This document shows, in pieces, positions 1-8,741 of a stretch of DNA of 64,000 nt; the first letter of the stretch is position 1; every line of letters starts with the position of its first letter. The DNA is from Rhizobium cauense (lineage in GTDB: Bacteria > Pseudomonadota > Alphaproteobacteria > Rhizobiales > Rhizobiaceae), in NCBI RefSeq assembly GCF_019511525.1, contig NZ_JAEUAT010000004.1, forward strand, positions 186,001 through 250,000, written 5' to 3'. Made by a program: the position numbers and the translations under genes. Below the pieces are notes generated by a model that saw nothing but the letters and a program-made list of their open reading frames with translations, ran no database searches and was not told the DNA's origin.

Positions 1-1590
1 GATGCCGATGTCGGCGTTGCCGTTGTCGCCAAACGCCCATTCCAGGGCCGCACGGACGTTGTTAATGCCAAGGAAATAGGGCAGTCGCTCCGGTCCGCTG
101 GACAACGCTGGCCAATCCGGGCCGAACTGCTCCAACCATCGCCGGTAATAGGATGCATGGCTTTCCGCCAGTCCCACGCAATCTTCTTCAGTTTGCCCAT
201 GAAGCGCGTAGGCGCGCGTGGTATCGAGCAATCGATAGCGCATCATCGCGCCAAACGAGTTCGCGCTCAAAAGGGACTTGGCAACGAGACTATCGATGGC
301 CCCGAAGAGTGAAGGTCGATCGAGGGAAGGAGTCGCAATCACTTCCCAGGCGGCGTCAAGCGTGAAATCGCCAACAAAGATCGCCAGTCTCCGAAGTACT
401 GTGCGATCCGGTTCAGACAGCAGCCCGAAGCTCCAATCGAGCGTTGCCTGAAGAGTCTTGTGACGAGGCGGCGCATTACGCGATCCCACCCAGGCGAGGG
501 CAAGATGCTGATCAAGTAGGGCTGCCGTCTGGGTGAGGCCGTAGGCCTCGACCCGCCTCGCGGCCAGTTCCAGCGCAAGGGCCATGCCGTCGAGCTTCCG
601 GCAAATCGTCGCGATGATATGCGCGTCCTGGTCAGTTATGGCAAAGGTCGCGCCGCTTGCAGCAATCCGTTCGACGAACAATTGGGAAGCCGGATAGGAT
701 AGGATGGCTTCGGCAGTGATTTCCGGATCGTCAGGAGCGCAGGCCAAGGTGTCGAGCTTGTAGATGCTTTCGCCTTCAATCCTGAGAGCTTCGCGGCTCG
801 TGACCAGGATGCGCACCTGCGGTGCGACATCGATTATGCTTGCCGCAAGGTCTGCCACGGTTTCGACCACGTGCTCGCAGGTGTCGAACACAAGAAGGAT
901 ACGCTTGTCACGGAGATAGGCGAGCAAGCTGGGTCGCACGTCATCGGAGCCGACCGGTATTCCGAGCATGGACGCGAGGGCAGGCGAAACGAGTGATGGA
1001 TCGCTCAGCGTTCCGAAATCAGCAAGTACCGCCGCTCCATCGAACGTCGACGCCACATGGTTTGCCAATGCAATTGCGACGGTGGTCTTGCCAACGCCCC
1101 CACTCCCCACAATGGAAACGACAGGAAACCTCGACAGCCTCTCCGAGAGATCAATGATGTCACGCTGGCGCCCGACCATGCGTTCCAATCGATTGGGAAG
1201 ATTGGCATGCCTGAATTTTATTCCGCCATCAGTGAGAAGCAGGGCAGGGGTCGAGTTTGTTTTGATCGGCGCGACGAAGCAGTAGCCCCGGCCGGGAATA
1301 GTAGTGATATATCGAGCACCATCCTGCCCATCGCCGAGGGCCTTGCGCAGACCGGTCATGTGAAAGCGCAGGTTACCCTCTTCAACGACAACGTCCGGCC
1401 AAATCCGGGCCATCAGGTCGCTTTTGCCCAAAAGCGTGTTCGGAGTGGATACAAGTGCGATCAGAAGGTCCAGAGCGCGTGCTCCAAGCTCGACAGGAAC
1501 ACCATCCTTTTCAAGAAGCCGCTGACCGATGTTCAAACAAAAGGGGCCGAAGGACAGCTCCCCTGCTGCATCGCCACCAGCCCGCGTCAT
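1..1590 (-). CDS. Winged-helix DNA-binding regulator with NB-ARC-like ATPase domain (partial, C-terminus beyond window)
   Basis: I translated this minus-strand frame by hand: it is open for 530 codons from ATG at 1590 to the window edge. Residues ~8-90 form an OmpR/PhoB-type winged helix ending in the typical ITTIPGRGYCFV segment. A P-loop ATPase follows, with Walker A GSGGVGKTT and a hydrophobic strand ILLVFDTCEHV, then a CRKLDGMALALELAA motif as in STAND/NB-ARC regulators. The segment NVRAALEWAF near the edge is typical of the repeat region in this family. Such proteins are large signal-dependent transcription factors; their ligands are mostly unknown. The gene lies beside and codirectional with the OsmC and epoxide hydrolase genes, so it may control them (inference). 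Confidence 0.85.
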   Translation of the reverse strand, partial: MTRAGGDAAGELSFGPFCLNIGQRLLEKDGVPVELGARALDLLIALVSTPNTLLGKSDLMARIWPDVVVEEGNLRFHMTGLRKALGDGQDGARYITTIPGRGYCFVAPIKTNSTPALLLTDGGIKFRHANLPNRLERMVGRQRDIIDLSERLSRFPVVSIVGSGGVGKTTVAIALANHVASTFDGAAVLADFGTLSDPSLVSPALASMLGIPVGSDDVRPSLLAYLRDKRILLVFDTCEHVVETVADLAASIIDVAPQVRILVTSREALRIEGESIYKLDTLACAPDDPEITAEAILSYPASQLFVERIAASGATFAITDQDAHIIATICRKLDGMALALELAARRVEAYGLTQTAALLDQHLALAWVGSRNAPPRHKTLQATLDWSFGLLSEPDRTVLRRLAIFVGDFTLDAAWEVIATPSLDRPSLFGAIDSLVAKSLLSANSFGAMMRYRLLDTTRAYALHGQTEEDCVGLAESHASYYRRWLEQFGPDWPALSSGPERLPYFLGINNVRAALEWAFGDNGNADIGI

Positions 1591-1676
1591 GGCATTCCCC
1601 CTGAGCACCTCCGCCGGGTTCGTTATACCCCAACGGCTTCCTCGGAGCCAACATTCGGTTTGCGTACCTTCAGTGC

Positions 1677-2084
1677 TCAGACGAGATTATAAAACGCTTG
1701 GATGTTCCCGCGAGTTGCTCTGCAGTATGGGCACTCAAGGCGAGCCGCTTCGATCAAAATAAATGCAGTCTCGCGATCCAGCCCCGGCAGGCAGATATCC
1801 AGACAGACGCCAACGACGTATCCGTGGTCGTCCGAGGATAAATGGACGTTGGCGTATATCCTGACATCGGCCTGGAGCTTGATCTGCCTGAGGTCGGCGA
1901 CATGCTTCAGCGAACTTGCGAAACTTGCCGACCACGCGATCGCTACAAGCTGTTCCGGGTTGGCGCCCGGCCGATTGCAGGCAGGATTTGAAAGCCTGAT
2001 ATCGAGAACACCGTCCGAGCTGCGGGCGAAGCCATTCTCACGGCTGCCAATCGTCTCTGTCTTGGCAGTATGCACATGTCGCAT
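1677..2084 (-). CDS. OsmC/Ohr-family protein lacking the peroxidatic cysteine
   Basis: About 135 residues; clear paralogue of the Ohr-like gene at 3671 (shared RSSDG-LDI start, AWSA segment and CPY-RAT-GN end). Ohr enzymes reduce organic hydroperoxides with a reactive Cys in the AWSACY-type segment and a second Cys in CPYS. Here the first segment reads AWSASF, so the peroxidatic position is Ser; the second Cys is kept (CPYC, with an extra Cys). I chose ATG 2084 because it matches the paralogue's start; an upstream ATG at 2141 would place the 2107-2129 hairpin inside the gene. It follows the epoxide hydrolase on the same strand. Peroxidase activity is doubtful; binding or another OsmC role is possible. 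Confidence 0.8.
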   Translation of the reverse strand: MRHVHTAKTETIGSRENGFARSSDGVLDIRLSNPACNRPGANPEQLVAIAWSASFASSLKHVADLRQIKLQADVRIYANVHLSSDDHGYVVGVCLDICLPGLDRETAFILIEAARLECPYCRATRGNIQAFYNLV

Positions 2085-2106
2085 GATCGTACCCCGGTAA
2101 GGAGGG

Positions 2107-2129
2107 AGGCGCGCGCAGTGCGCGCGCCT
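2107..2129. terminator. GC-rich perfect hairpin between epoxide hydrolase and OsmC genes
   Basis: A 10-bp perfect inverted repeat with a 3-nt loop (AGGCGCGCGC-AGT-GCGCGCGCCT), without a T-run. It lies between two minus-strand genes, so it could attenuate readthrough or protect the upstream mRNA end rather than terminate fully. Confidence 0.5.
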
Positions 2130-2137
2130 GGTGGTGG

Positions 2138-3442
2138 TCAACCAGACTTCCGTAAGCTGCGGAATCCGGCCCGCACTTCATCAACAAAAAGCTTGGGCTG
2201 CTCCCAGGCCGCGAAATGGCCGCCCTTTTCCACCTTGTTGTAGTGGATGAGGTTGGGGTAAGCGGCTTCGGCCCACTTGCGCGGCGTCTCGTAAAGCTCA
2301 TCCGGGAACACGCTTACTGCGACAGGAACCTTGACGCCCTTGGGCGCAAAGAATGCGAGCTTGTTTTCCCAATAGAGACGAGCCGCTGACACGCCTGTAT
2401 TGGTCAGCCAGAACAGCGTGACATTGTCGAGAACATCGTCGGGGCTCAGGCCTTCCTCCTGGCCGTCGAAGGCACGGGCGATGAGTTCAAGGCTCCGCGC
2501 ATCGTGGTCGAGCATGTATGTCGCAAGAGCAATCGGAGAGTCGGCCAATCCGGTCAGCGTCTGCGGCCGTGTTCCCATCAGGAAGGCGTAGTAGACGTGC
2601 TTGTAGAAGAAGACCTGGTCGTAGGAACGCCGCTCCTCGTCCGACAAGCCTTCCGGAGCAGGCGCGCCCGCAAACGATGCGTTATTGATGTTCTCCGGAA
2701 TGGCCCCTGGCATGTTCGTATGAATGCCCAGCAGTTCCGGCGGAGCCTGAACGCCGATCATGTCGGTGACAAGGGCTCCCCAGTCGCCACCCTGGGCGAC
2801 GAAGTGCTCGTATCCAAGACGCCGCATCAGGGCAATCCAGGCGGTTGCAATCCTCTCTGGCCCCCAGCCCGAGGCCTCAGGCTTCCCGGAGAAACCATAT
2901 CCGGGCATGGATGGGATGACCACGTGGAATGCGTCGGAGGCTTTGCCTCCATACGCAGTCGGATCGGTCAGCGGGCCGATAATCTTCAATTGCTCGATGA
3001 TCGATCCCGGCCAGCCATGCGTTACGATAAGCGGCAACGCGTTTTCATGCTTCGAGCGAACATGGATGAAGTGGATATCGAGGCCGTCGATCTCCGTGAT
3101 GAAGTTCGGTACGGCATTGATCCGGGCTTCGACATTGCGCCAGTCATACGCGGTTTGCCAGTGGCGTAATACCTGCTTGATGGTCTTCAGCGGCACCCCT
3201 TGCGAGAAATCGCTCACCGTTTCTTTCTCCGGCAAGCGGGTATGGGCGAGCCGATAGCGTAGGTCATCAAGATCAGCTTCTGGAACGTTGACCCGGAAAG
3301 GGCGGATCGCTTCGGGATCGCTCGACGCATCTAAGCGTCCGGGCAATAGGCTTGCGATGCCGAGGGCGGTAATGCCGGTTGCCGCGGCACCTAGAAGTCG
3401 GCGTCGGTCCAGGTCGATAACTTCGGTTCTGGTGGTGGTCAT
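2138..3442 (-). CDS. Tat-exported epoxide hydrolase, alpha/beta-hydrolase fold
   Basis: 434 residues from ATG 3442, preceded by GAGGAGAG. The N-terminus has a twin-arginine-like signal (RRRLLGAAATGITALG). An EHN-type N-terminal region follows (FRVNVPEADLDDLRYRLAH), then the hydrolase core with oxyanion motif HGWPGS, nucleophile Asp in GGDWGA, and catalytic His in GGHFAAWEQP. Microsomal-type epoxide hydrolases of this kind open epoxides to diols. Export suggests action on epoxides outside the cytoplasm. An upstream in-frame ATG (3568) would run through the shared promoter and is rejected. The promoter is the mirror image of the one driving the ohr-like gene at 3671. Confidence 0.88.
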   Translation of the reverse strand: MTTTRTEVIDLDRRRLLGAAATGITALGIASLLPGRLDASSDPEAIRPFRVNVPEADLDDLRYRLAHTRLPEKETVSDFSQGVPLKTIKQVLRHWQTAYDWRNVEARINAVPNFITEIDGLDIHFIHVRSKHENALPLIVTHGWPGSIIEQLKIIGPLTDPTAYGGKASDAFHVVIPSMPGYGFSGKPEASGWGPERIATAWIALMRRLGYEHFVAQGGDWGALVTDMIGVQAPPELLGIHTNMPGAIPENINNASFAGAPAPEGLSDEERRSYDQVFFYKHVYYAFLMGTRPQTLTGLADSPIALATYMLDHDARSLELIARAFDGQEEGLSPDDVLDNVTLFWLTNTGVSAARLYWENKLAFFAPKGVKVPVAVSVFPDELYETPRKWAEAAYPNLIHYNKVEKGGHFAAWEQPKLFVDEVRAGFRSLRKSG

Positions 3443-3473
3443 GGTCTCTCTCCTCGAGAATTGGCGATTGAGA

Positions 3474-3643
3474 GTCTGCACCGTTGTGCTGCCCAAATAC
3501 CTACGCCGAGGAGGCCCGACGCTCACGTTAGGCGTTGTTAATCCTTGTTTGTTGGAGGGCCGCGGCAATCAACGTCTAACAACGCCTAACGTGCGATTTC
3601 AGTCGTCCGGCAGTACCTCTGTTGGCAGCACAACGGTGCAGAC
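3474..3643. promoter_or_regulatory. Mirror-image duplicated divergent promoter (boxes A-B-B'-A')
   Basis: Between two divergent genes, box A (3474-3493, 20 bp) recurs exactly inverted at 3624-3643. Box B (3524-3540, CACGTTAGGCGTTGTTA) recurs exactly inverted at 3577-3593. The A-B gap is 30 bp on both sides although the sequence between differs, and both pairs share one centre of symmetry (3558.5). Box A ends 27-31 bp from each start codon. The conservation of two blocks at fixed spacing points to operator plus promoter or leader elements read by one regulator for both genes. Confidence 0.8.
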
Positions 3644-3670
3644 ATTCAACCAACACAGAGGAGTTTCGCC

Positions 3671-4066
3671 ATGACACACAAGGTTCTTTTTACGGGTAAG
3701 ACCCACAACACAAACGGCCGCGATGGCGGCGCACGCAGCAGCGATGGCCATCTGGACATCAAGATGAAGCAGCCACATCCGGCAGCAGAAAATCTATTCG
3801 GGGCTGCCTGGTCGGCCTGCTACATGGGCGCTATCGAGTACGCGGCGTCGCAGAAGCACATCAAGCTTCCGTCAGGAATCGCGGTGGACGCCGAGATCGA
3901 CTTGAATCTGGAGGATGGATCGTACTTCCTCAGTGCTCGCCTCAATGTCAGCGTTCCCGGCATCGACCCCGCAGTAGCAACCGAGCTCTTGGATGACGCC
4001 CACAAAATCTGCCCGTACTCAAAGGCAACGCATGGCAACGTCGATGTTGTGACAACTCTCATCTAA
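3671..4066 (+). CDS. Organic hydroperoxide resistance protein, Ohr/OsmC family
   Basis: 131 residues. Contains both conserved Ohr cysteines: AWSACYMG (peroxidatic) and CPYSKAT (resolving), plus the N-terminal TGKTHNTNGRDGGARSSDG region. Ohr proteins reduce organic and fatty-acid hydroperoxides using lipoyl thiols. The start has GAGGAG upstream. It is divergent from the epoxide hydrolase and shares the mirrored promoter, so the two are probably induced together. I see no OhrR gene next to it. Confidence 0.88.
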   Translation: MTHKVLFTGKTHNTNGRDGGARSSDGHLDIKMKQPHPAAENLFGAAWSACYMGAIEYAASQKHIKLPSGIAVDAEIDLNLEDGSYFLSARLNVSVPGIDPAVATELLDDAHKICPYSKATHGNVDVVTTLI

Positions 4067-4075
4067 ACAGAAACC

Positions 4076-4107
4076 CGCCTGGCCTGCCTCCATTGGCCGG
4101 CCAGGCG
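4076..4107 (+). terminator. Hairpin downstream of ohr-like gene
   Basis: Stem CGCCTGGCC (4076-4084) pairs perfectly with GGCCAGGCG (4099-4107), ten bases after the stop codon. No long T-run follows, so termination may be partial into the next gene at 4135. Confidence 0.5.
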
Positions 4108-4134
4108 GCCAAACTTTGAGGTTAGGACGCTTCA

Positions 4135-5166
4135 ATGGACAAGCCATTCGGACAACTCGAAGCCAGTAGTGACTTTGCCGTACTACTGGACACGAGAACG
4201 TACACCCCGTTGCCCGACGACTGGTTGATTGGAATTACCGACGTCGTCGATTCAACCACCGCTATTGCGCGAGGACACTACAAGGATGTCAATTACGTGG
4301 GCGCTTCGGCCATAGCGGCGCTGGGCAATGCTCTCGGCAATTTCGACTTTCCATTCGTGTTTCGCGGCGATGGTGCCGCGTTTGCGCTCGACCCCGGTGT
4401 AAAGGAGACTGCGATCAGCGTTCTGCGGCGAGTCGCCGGCTATGCTCGCGATCAGTTGAAACTCAATCTCAGAATCGGGCTTGTGGCCGTGAAAGACATA
4501 CGTGCGGCCGGAAGGGACGTGAAGGTCGCGCATTTCGCCGCATCGGAAGCAGCCACGTATGCCATGTTTGCTGGCGGCGGGTTGAACTGGGCTGACCGGG
4601 AAATAAAGGCTGGAAATTATGCCCTACTGCCATGCGCGGAATACGCAACGCCTGACCTGAGAGGATTGACTTGCGAGTGGGCACCTATCCCAACTCAGCG
4701 CGGCGATATCCTTTCCCTTCTTGTGGAGCCAAAGGACACAAGGTCGGAGGCCTTCACGCTCCTCGCAAGGCGATTGCTTGCCGCGCTTGGTGCAGAGGAC
4801 GGATCATCGCGCCCGGTTCCCGACGATGTTGTGATCAGCAAGGACGCCGAGGATTATCTCGGCGGCAAGGGATGGGCAGACGTCGTTTTGAATTCGGACT
4901 ACAGGAGGTATGACGATGTCCTTCGCCTCACCCTGGACTGTACGCCTGAGCAGATCGAGAGAGTCGAAGCGCTTCTAACTTCGGCAAAAGAACGGGGCGA
5001 GGTCTATTTCGGGCTGCATCGCCAGTCGCACGCGCTGATGACCTGCCTCGTGCCAATCGGCGCTCGAGGGTCACATTTGCACTTTCTGGACGGAATGGGC
5101 GGTGGCTATACGGCCGCGGCCTCACGGCTCGAGGCACAAAAGAACCCATCAGCCACGCTGAACTAA
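4135..5166 (+). CDS. DUF3095 family protein
   Basis: 343 residues, cytoplasmic, no membrane segment. Resembles DUF3095, known for a conserved FPFVFRGDGAAF block (here around residues 79-90) and an early GITDVVDSTTAI block. These two blocks look like the metal-binding loops of class III nucleotide cyclases, so a degenerate cyclase fold is plausible. ATG 4135 has AGGA upstream. It follows the ohr gene on the same strand after the hairpin and may be weakly cotranscribed. Function is unknown; family call fairly sure, cyclase link is inference. Confidence 0.75.
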   Translation: MDKPFGQLEASSDFAVLLDTRTYTPLPDDWLIGITDVVDSTTAIARGHYKDVNYVGASAIAALGNALGNFDFPFVFRGDGAAFALDPGVKETAISVLRRVAGYARDQLKLNLRIGLVAVKDIRAAGRDVKVAHFAASEAATYAMFAGGGLNWADREIKAGNYALLPCAEYATPDLRGLTCEWAPIPTQRGDILSLLVEPKDTRSEAFTLLARRLLAALGAEDGSSRPVPDDVVISKDAEDYLGGKGWADVVLNSDYRRYDDVLRLTLDCTPEQIERVEALLTSAKERGEVYFGLHRQSHALMTCLVPIGARGSHLHFLDGMGGGYTAAASRLEAQKNPSATLN

Positions 5167-5206
5167 ACACTAGGTTCAGCCTCAAACTTTAGGAAAGCGT
5201 CCTTCC

Positions 5207-6028
5207 TCAATCGGCCGAGACGAGAAGTTCAATCCGTCTCGATGTTTCGGCCGATGCCGAATTATAGACAAGCATGCCAAGGTCTGGACGCCCTTCGATC
5301 GCAAAGGAGGAGAATTCAAGTTCAAGGAGCCCCTGTGTCCGATGATGGAGTCGCTTGAACCCGTCCGCCCTCCCGGCGACATTGTTGTCGCGCCACAACG
5401 TCTCGAACTCCGGGCTCAGTCTAGACAACTCGTCGACCAGTCGCGTGATCTCCGTCCCGGCACCTGCCCGCATGGCATCGGCGCGGAATGCGCCCACGAC
5501 GTAGCGCGCAACGCTGAGCCAGTCTTCTTGCGCGGCCTTGATGCCGGAATTGGTGAACATCAGGCGCAGAATGTTGCGCTGCTCGCGTGGCAGTGAGCCG
5601 TAGTCGGTGAGGACTTTCGTGGCCGCGTTGTTCCACGCGATGACGTCCCAGGTCGATGTCTTGATGATCGCCGGGCTCATGGGCATCGAATCCAACACTC
5701 GCTGAAGTCGCGGGGTGACCTCGTCCGAACGCGTATAGTGCGCCTCCGGGGGACGTCCAAGGCCAAGAACGAAGAGATGCTCACGCTCTGGCTCCGTCAG
5801 CATCAAGCCTCTGGCGATACGGTTGAGAACATCGGCCGATGGCGCGCCGCCCCGTCCCTGCTCGAGCCACGTATACCAAGTGGGCGAGATGTTTGCCCGT
5901 TGGGCCACTTCTTCTCGACGAAGACCTGGCGTGCGCCTGCGACTGCCCGCGAAGCCGAACGCAGACGGGTCTAGCCGCATACGCCTGTCCCTAAGGAAAG
6001 TCCCGAGCGCGTTTTCCATTTCCGTCAT
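5207..6028 (-). CDS. XRE/MmyB-like transcriptional regulator
   Basis: 273 residues. N-terminal helix-turn-helix (residues ~25-75) with the family's TPGLRREEVAQRANIS and WLEQGRG motifs, followed by an MmyB-like ligand-binding domain (TWDVIAWNNAA, then RLHHRTQGLLELEF near the end). MmyB-type domains are thought to bind fatty-acid-like ligands. The gene is divergent from an NAD-dependent epimerase/reductase at 6126, the usual arrangement in which the regulator represses its neighbour; a palindrome lies between them. Confidence 0.88.
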   Translation of the reverse strand: MTEMENALGTFLRDRRMRLDPSAFGFAGSRRRTPGLRREEVAQRANISPTWYTWLEQGRGGAPSADVLNRIARGLMLTEPEREHLFVLGLGRPPEAHYTRSDEVTPRLQRVLDSMPMSPAIIKTSTWDVIAWNNAATKVLTDYGSLPREQRNILRLMFTNSGIKAAQEDWLSVARYVVGAFRADAMRAGAGTEITRLVDELSRLSPEFETLWRDNNVAGRADGFKRLHHRTQGLLELEFSSFAIEGRPDLGMLVYNSASAETSRRIELLVSAD

Positions 6029-6056
6029 GACGATCCTGTTGAAGATTATACTATGA

Positions 6057-6072
6057 TAAAGTCACTACTTTA
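6057..6072. promoter_or_regulatory. Palindromic operator candidate between MmyB regulator and reductase
   Basis: Perfect inverted repeat TAAAGT-CACT-ACTTTA in the short divergent spacer (6029-6125). Position and symmetry fit an operator for the regulator at 5207-6028. Confidence 0.55.
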
Positions 6073-6125
6073 ACAGGACAGAAGTTATGCCAGATTGGGA
6101 TCCAGAACAATCTCGGAGACCTCCC

Positions 6126-7031
6126 ATGCGCGTATTTTTGACAGGTGCGACCGGCTTCATCGGCTCGCACATCGTTCCAGAACTGCTGGCAGCAGGGCAC
6201 CAGGTACTCGGATTGACACGGTCAGACACCGGATTGCGATCCCTGGCGGCGGCGGGCGCCGAACCCCATCGCGGCACCCTTGAAGACCTTGGCAGCTTAC
6301 GTGCCGGCGCAGAAAAGGCTGACGCCGTGATCCACACCGCGTTCGACCATAACTTTTCGAACATGGTAGAGAACTGTGAGAAAGACCGGCGAGTGATCGC
6401 TGCGCTAGGGTCTGTCCTGCAGGGATCAGACCGGCCGCTTCTGATCACCTCCGGTGTCGCGCTTGGAGATGCTGGAGACGGCAGGCCCGCCAACGAAGCG
6501 GTGTTCAACGCCCTGCATCCGATCCCGCGGATCGCCTCGGAGCAGGCCGCCAACGCCCTGCTCGAGGTCGGAGTTGATGTGCGTGTCGTACGGCTTCCGC
6601 AGGTGCACGACACAACAAAGCAGGGCCTTGTCACCCCCTTTATCGAGCACTCCCGTGGAAAGGGGTCGGTTGCCTATATCGGCCAAGGTAACAACCAGTG
6701 GTCGGCTGGACACGTGCTCGACGTAGCTAAGCTTTATGTTCTCGCTCTCGATCGCGGCCGAAAAGGCGCACGCTACCATGCCGTCGCTGAGGAAGGGGTT
6801 GCCATGAGAGATATTGCCGAAGCTGTGGCCGCTGGTTTGGGCCTGCCGACGGTGTCTCTATCCACCGAGGACGCGCCAGCGTATTTCGGATGGATGTCGA
6901 TCTTTGCCGGCCTTGGCATGCAAGCTTCCAGCGACTGGACTCGGGAGCAGCTCGACTGGAATCCTACGGGCCCGGGGCTGATCGAGGACCTTCAAGCTAT
7001 GCACTACTCGAAGTCAGCCGCAGCTGAATAG
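6126..7031 (+). CDS. NAD(P)-dependent epimerase/dehydratase, extended SDR
   Basis: 301 residues from ATG 6126, which has CGGAG about 10 bases upstream; an earlier ATG at 6087 adds 13 unconserved residues. The nucleotide-binding motif GATGFIGSH sits at the N-terminus. The usual Tyr-x-x-x-Lys motif is not obvious, so the catalytic set may be atypical. Similar proteins are often annotated as SDR reductases controlled by adjacent MmyB-type regulators. Likely a cytoplasmic oxidoreductase for a reactive carbonyl or sugar; substrate unknown. Confidence 0.8.
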   Translation: MRVFLTGATGFIGSHIVPELLAAGHQVLGLTRSDTGLRSLAAAGAEPHRGTLEDLGSLRAGAEKADAVIHTAFDHNFSNMVENCEKDRRVIAALGSVLQGSDRPLLITSGVALGDAGDGRPANEAVFNALHPIPRIASEQAANALLEVGVDVRVVRLPQVHDTTKQGLVTPFIEHSRGKGSVAYIGQGNNQWSAGHVLDVAKLYVLALDRGRKGARYHAVAEEGVAMRDIAEAVAAGLGLPTVSLSTEDAPAYFGWMSIFAGLGMQASSDWTREQLDWNPTGPGLIEDLQAMHYSKSAAAE

Positions 7032-7166
7032 CTGATCGCGACCAGCGCCGATCCGACGGCGCCGACCGACATCATCGGTGTTCACTTTCCCAGTGTCCGT
7101 TTATCCACTCTAGTCAGGCAATCCTGCCCTTTTCAGTGCAGGGGAGAACCCGTCTATCAGCACCCT

Positions 7167-7403
7167 CTATCCAGTCCGCCGTGCTGTCAGTAGCGCCCAG
7201 GTTCGACGGAGCGTCTGCAGGCGTGTGGATACACGTTCCTGCGCAGGGGGAGGGGAAATGGCATTTCGGAAATCGGCCAAGGCTTGCGCCTCTAGCAACG
7301 TCTTCTCAGGCGATCCCGCCAGGTCGGAAATTTGTTTCCCGGTATGGTGGTCGGTGACCACCCACTTTCCATTTTCGAGTGGTTCTATCTGGTAACGCTG
7401 CAT
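7167..7403 (-). CDS. Small hypothetical protein
   Basis: 78 residues from ATG 7403. The N-terminal half (YQIEPLENGKWVVTDHHTGK) reads like a small beta-strand domain found in short rhizobial proteins, but the C-terminal half is basic and unconserved to my eye. No clear ribosome-binding site. Kept at low confidence. Confidence 0.35.
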   Translation of the reverse strand: MQRYQIEPLENGKWVVTDHHTGKQISDLAGSPEKTLLEAQALADFRNAISPPPAQERVSTRLQTLRRTWALLTARRTG

Positions 7404-7436
7404 TCTAACGCCATAAATTGGAAAGGGCCATCTCAC

Positions 7437-7981
7437 CCTACAATGCCTTCAATCTCAATATCGAGTGAGGAAGTTTGCGCCTATACTTTGGTGGGATGGT
7501 AAATCTGTTCCGTGAAAATCGTTTAATGGTCTTGACGGTAATTGCCTGAACGAGTTTCAGCGTGCGCCCTTGCCAGGGCGGATATAACAACGCTCGACAC
7601 GCGGTGACACTGCAAAAGATGCTCTACGGCATACTACAAGCCGTCGCCGGCCCGATCCTGCGAATTGACGAGATGGAAGCGGTAGTCGGGTTCGCAACTT
7701 CCAGGACCAGTACCGCTCGGGAATGGCCTTCAACATGAAACGCGTCGATACACCGAGGACACCGTCTAGACGTGATCGAGGAGCGGAGGCGTCGAGATTG
7801 TCTGCCGCACCCACCTCAGCGGATAGCTGTGATTTCCAAGGGCATGGCATGAAGCGATCGACAAGGGGCAAGCTGACAAACTTGAGGAAGTCGAGGACTA
7901 GTGCTTCCGATTGCGGGCCGCAATCTCCATGCAATGGCTTACCGACACGCAGCCGACGCTCTCGCACTGTGCCAAGGGAGT
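7437..7981. other. Intergenic stretch without a convincing gene
   Basis: Open frames occur on both strands but none has a start signal, a recognisable motif or a protein-like composition. It may hold decayed coding DNA; I found no repeat or RNA gene. Confidence 0.5.
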
Positions 7982-8299
7982 TCAATCAAAGACACAGGAT
8001 ACGGATTGTCGCCTTCCATCGGCGTCAACGTCAATGGTCAGCGTCCACCCGGCCTTGGTCGGGAAAACACTATTGCCCATGTCCGCTACCTTGCCGCAGT
8101 CCGGAAGTTCTGTTTCCCCGTAGACCCGGCGCTTTATCGAAATCAGCTTCTTGTCGGCGTCAACCACGCAAATGCTGTCTGCACCAACCTGAAGATCCCG
8201 GCAGAACTTTTCCGCCGCTTCCTGTTCAGTGGCGCTAACCTCAGCCGATGAAGTGCAGGTGAGCAGAAGAACCGAAAGTAAAGCTATTCGCTTGGACAT
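7982..8299 (-). CDS. Small secreted protein of unknown function
   Basis: 105 residues with a clear signal peptide (hydrophobic RIALLSVLLLT, then a TSSAEVSA region). The mature part holds three further Cys residues (in KFCRDL, SICVVD and PDCGK) and ends in SCVFD, which would suit periplasmic disulfides. The C at LLTC is not a canonical lipobox. No family recognised. Confidence 0.6.
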   Translation of the reverse strand: MSKRIALLSVLLLTCTSSAEVSATEQEAAEKFCRDLQVGADSICVVDADKKLISIKRRVYGETELPDCGKVADMGNSVFPTKAGWTLTIDVDADGRRQSVSCVFD

Positions 8300-8536
8300 T
8301 GGGTGGCTCTCGTCGATGGTACCTCAATCATGATCTAGGGCCTAAGCGAGGCGAAGTCGATGGATCAGGTTCTCCAGCATTTGGCCGCAGATTGCCGCAA
8401 GTCGTTCGGGGGAGGCTATGGGAACACCTGCGCGAGTTCGATGGATCATCCGCACTTCGCCATGGATGAGAAAATGGTAAGGTCCCGTAGGGTTCGTGTT
8501 AGTTCCACGCGGTCGGCCGGGCGGATTATGTCAGAA

Positions 8537-8578
8537 GGGGTCCGGTGGGACTCGAACCCGCAACCAAGCGGTTATGAG
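8537..8578 (-). other. tRNA 3'-half fragment (CAU anticodon), probable island attachment site
   Basis: Read on the minus strand it gives an anticodon loop CTCATAA, then a TTCGAGT T-loop flanked by near-complementary T-stem arms, then a CGGACCC acceptor strand. No 5' half precedes it and no CCA is encoded. Upstream of the anticodon loop the sequence leaves the tRNA pattern. A tRNA 3' end just in front of a tyrosine recombinase gene is the classic remnant of site-specific island integration. The matching second copy is not visible in this window. Confidence 0.6.
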
Positions 8579-8741
8579 GCGCGGGAACGGTCTGGGCCGA
8601 AATTGCCCATGGTCACCATACTGCTCGAACCCGCTGAAGTCGTTGCGTTCGACGGCGTCCGGCGCTTTTCTCGTCGGACGCCGGAAATCCCTCCGGCCGC
8701 CACTTCGTTGACCAACCGTTGACCCGACCAGGAGTGCCGCC

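Noticed and set aside
2500..3260. Plus-strand frames inside the epoxide hydrolase
   Set aside because: Antisense shadows; the minus-strand frame has all catalytic motifs.
8537..8578. Complete tRNA gene
   Set aside because: Only the anticodon loop through acceptor 3' strand fits; no D-arm or 5' acceptor strand, one T-stem mismatch and no CCA.
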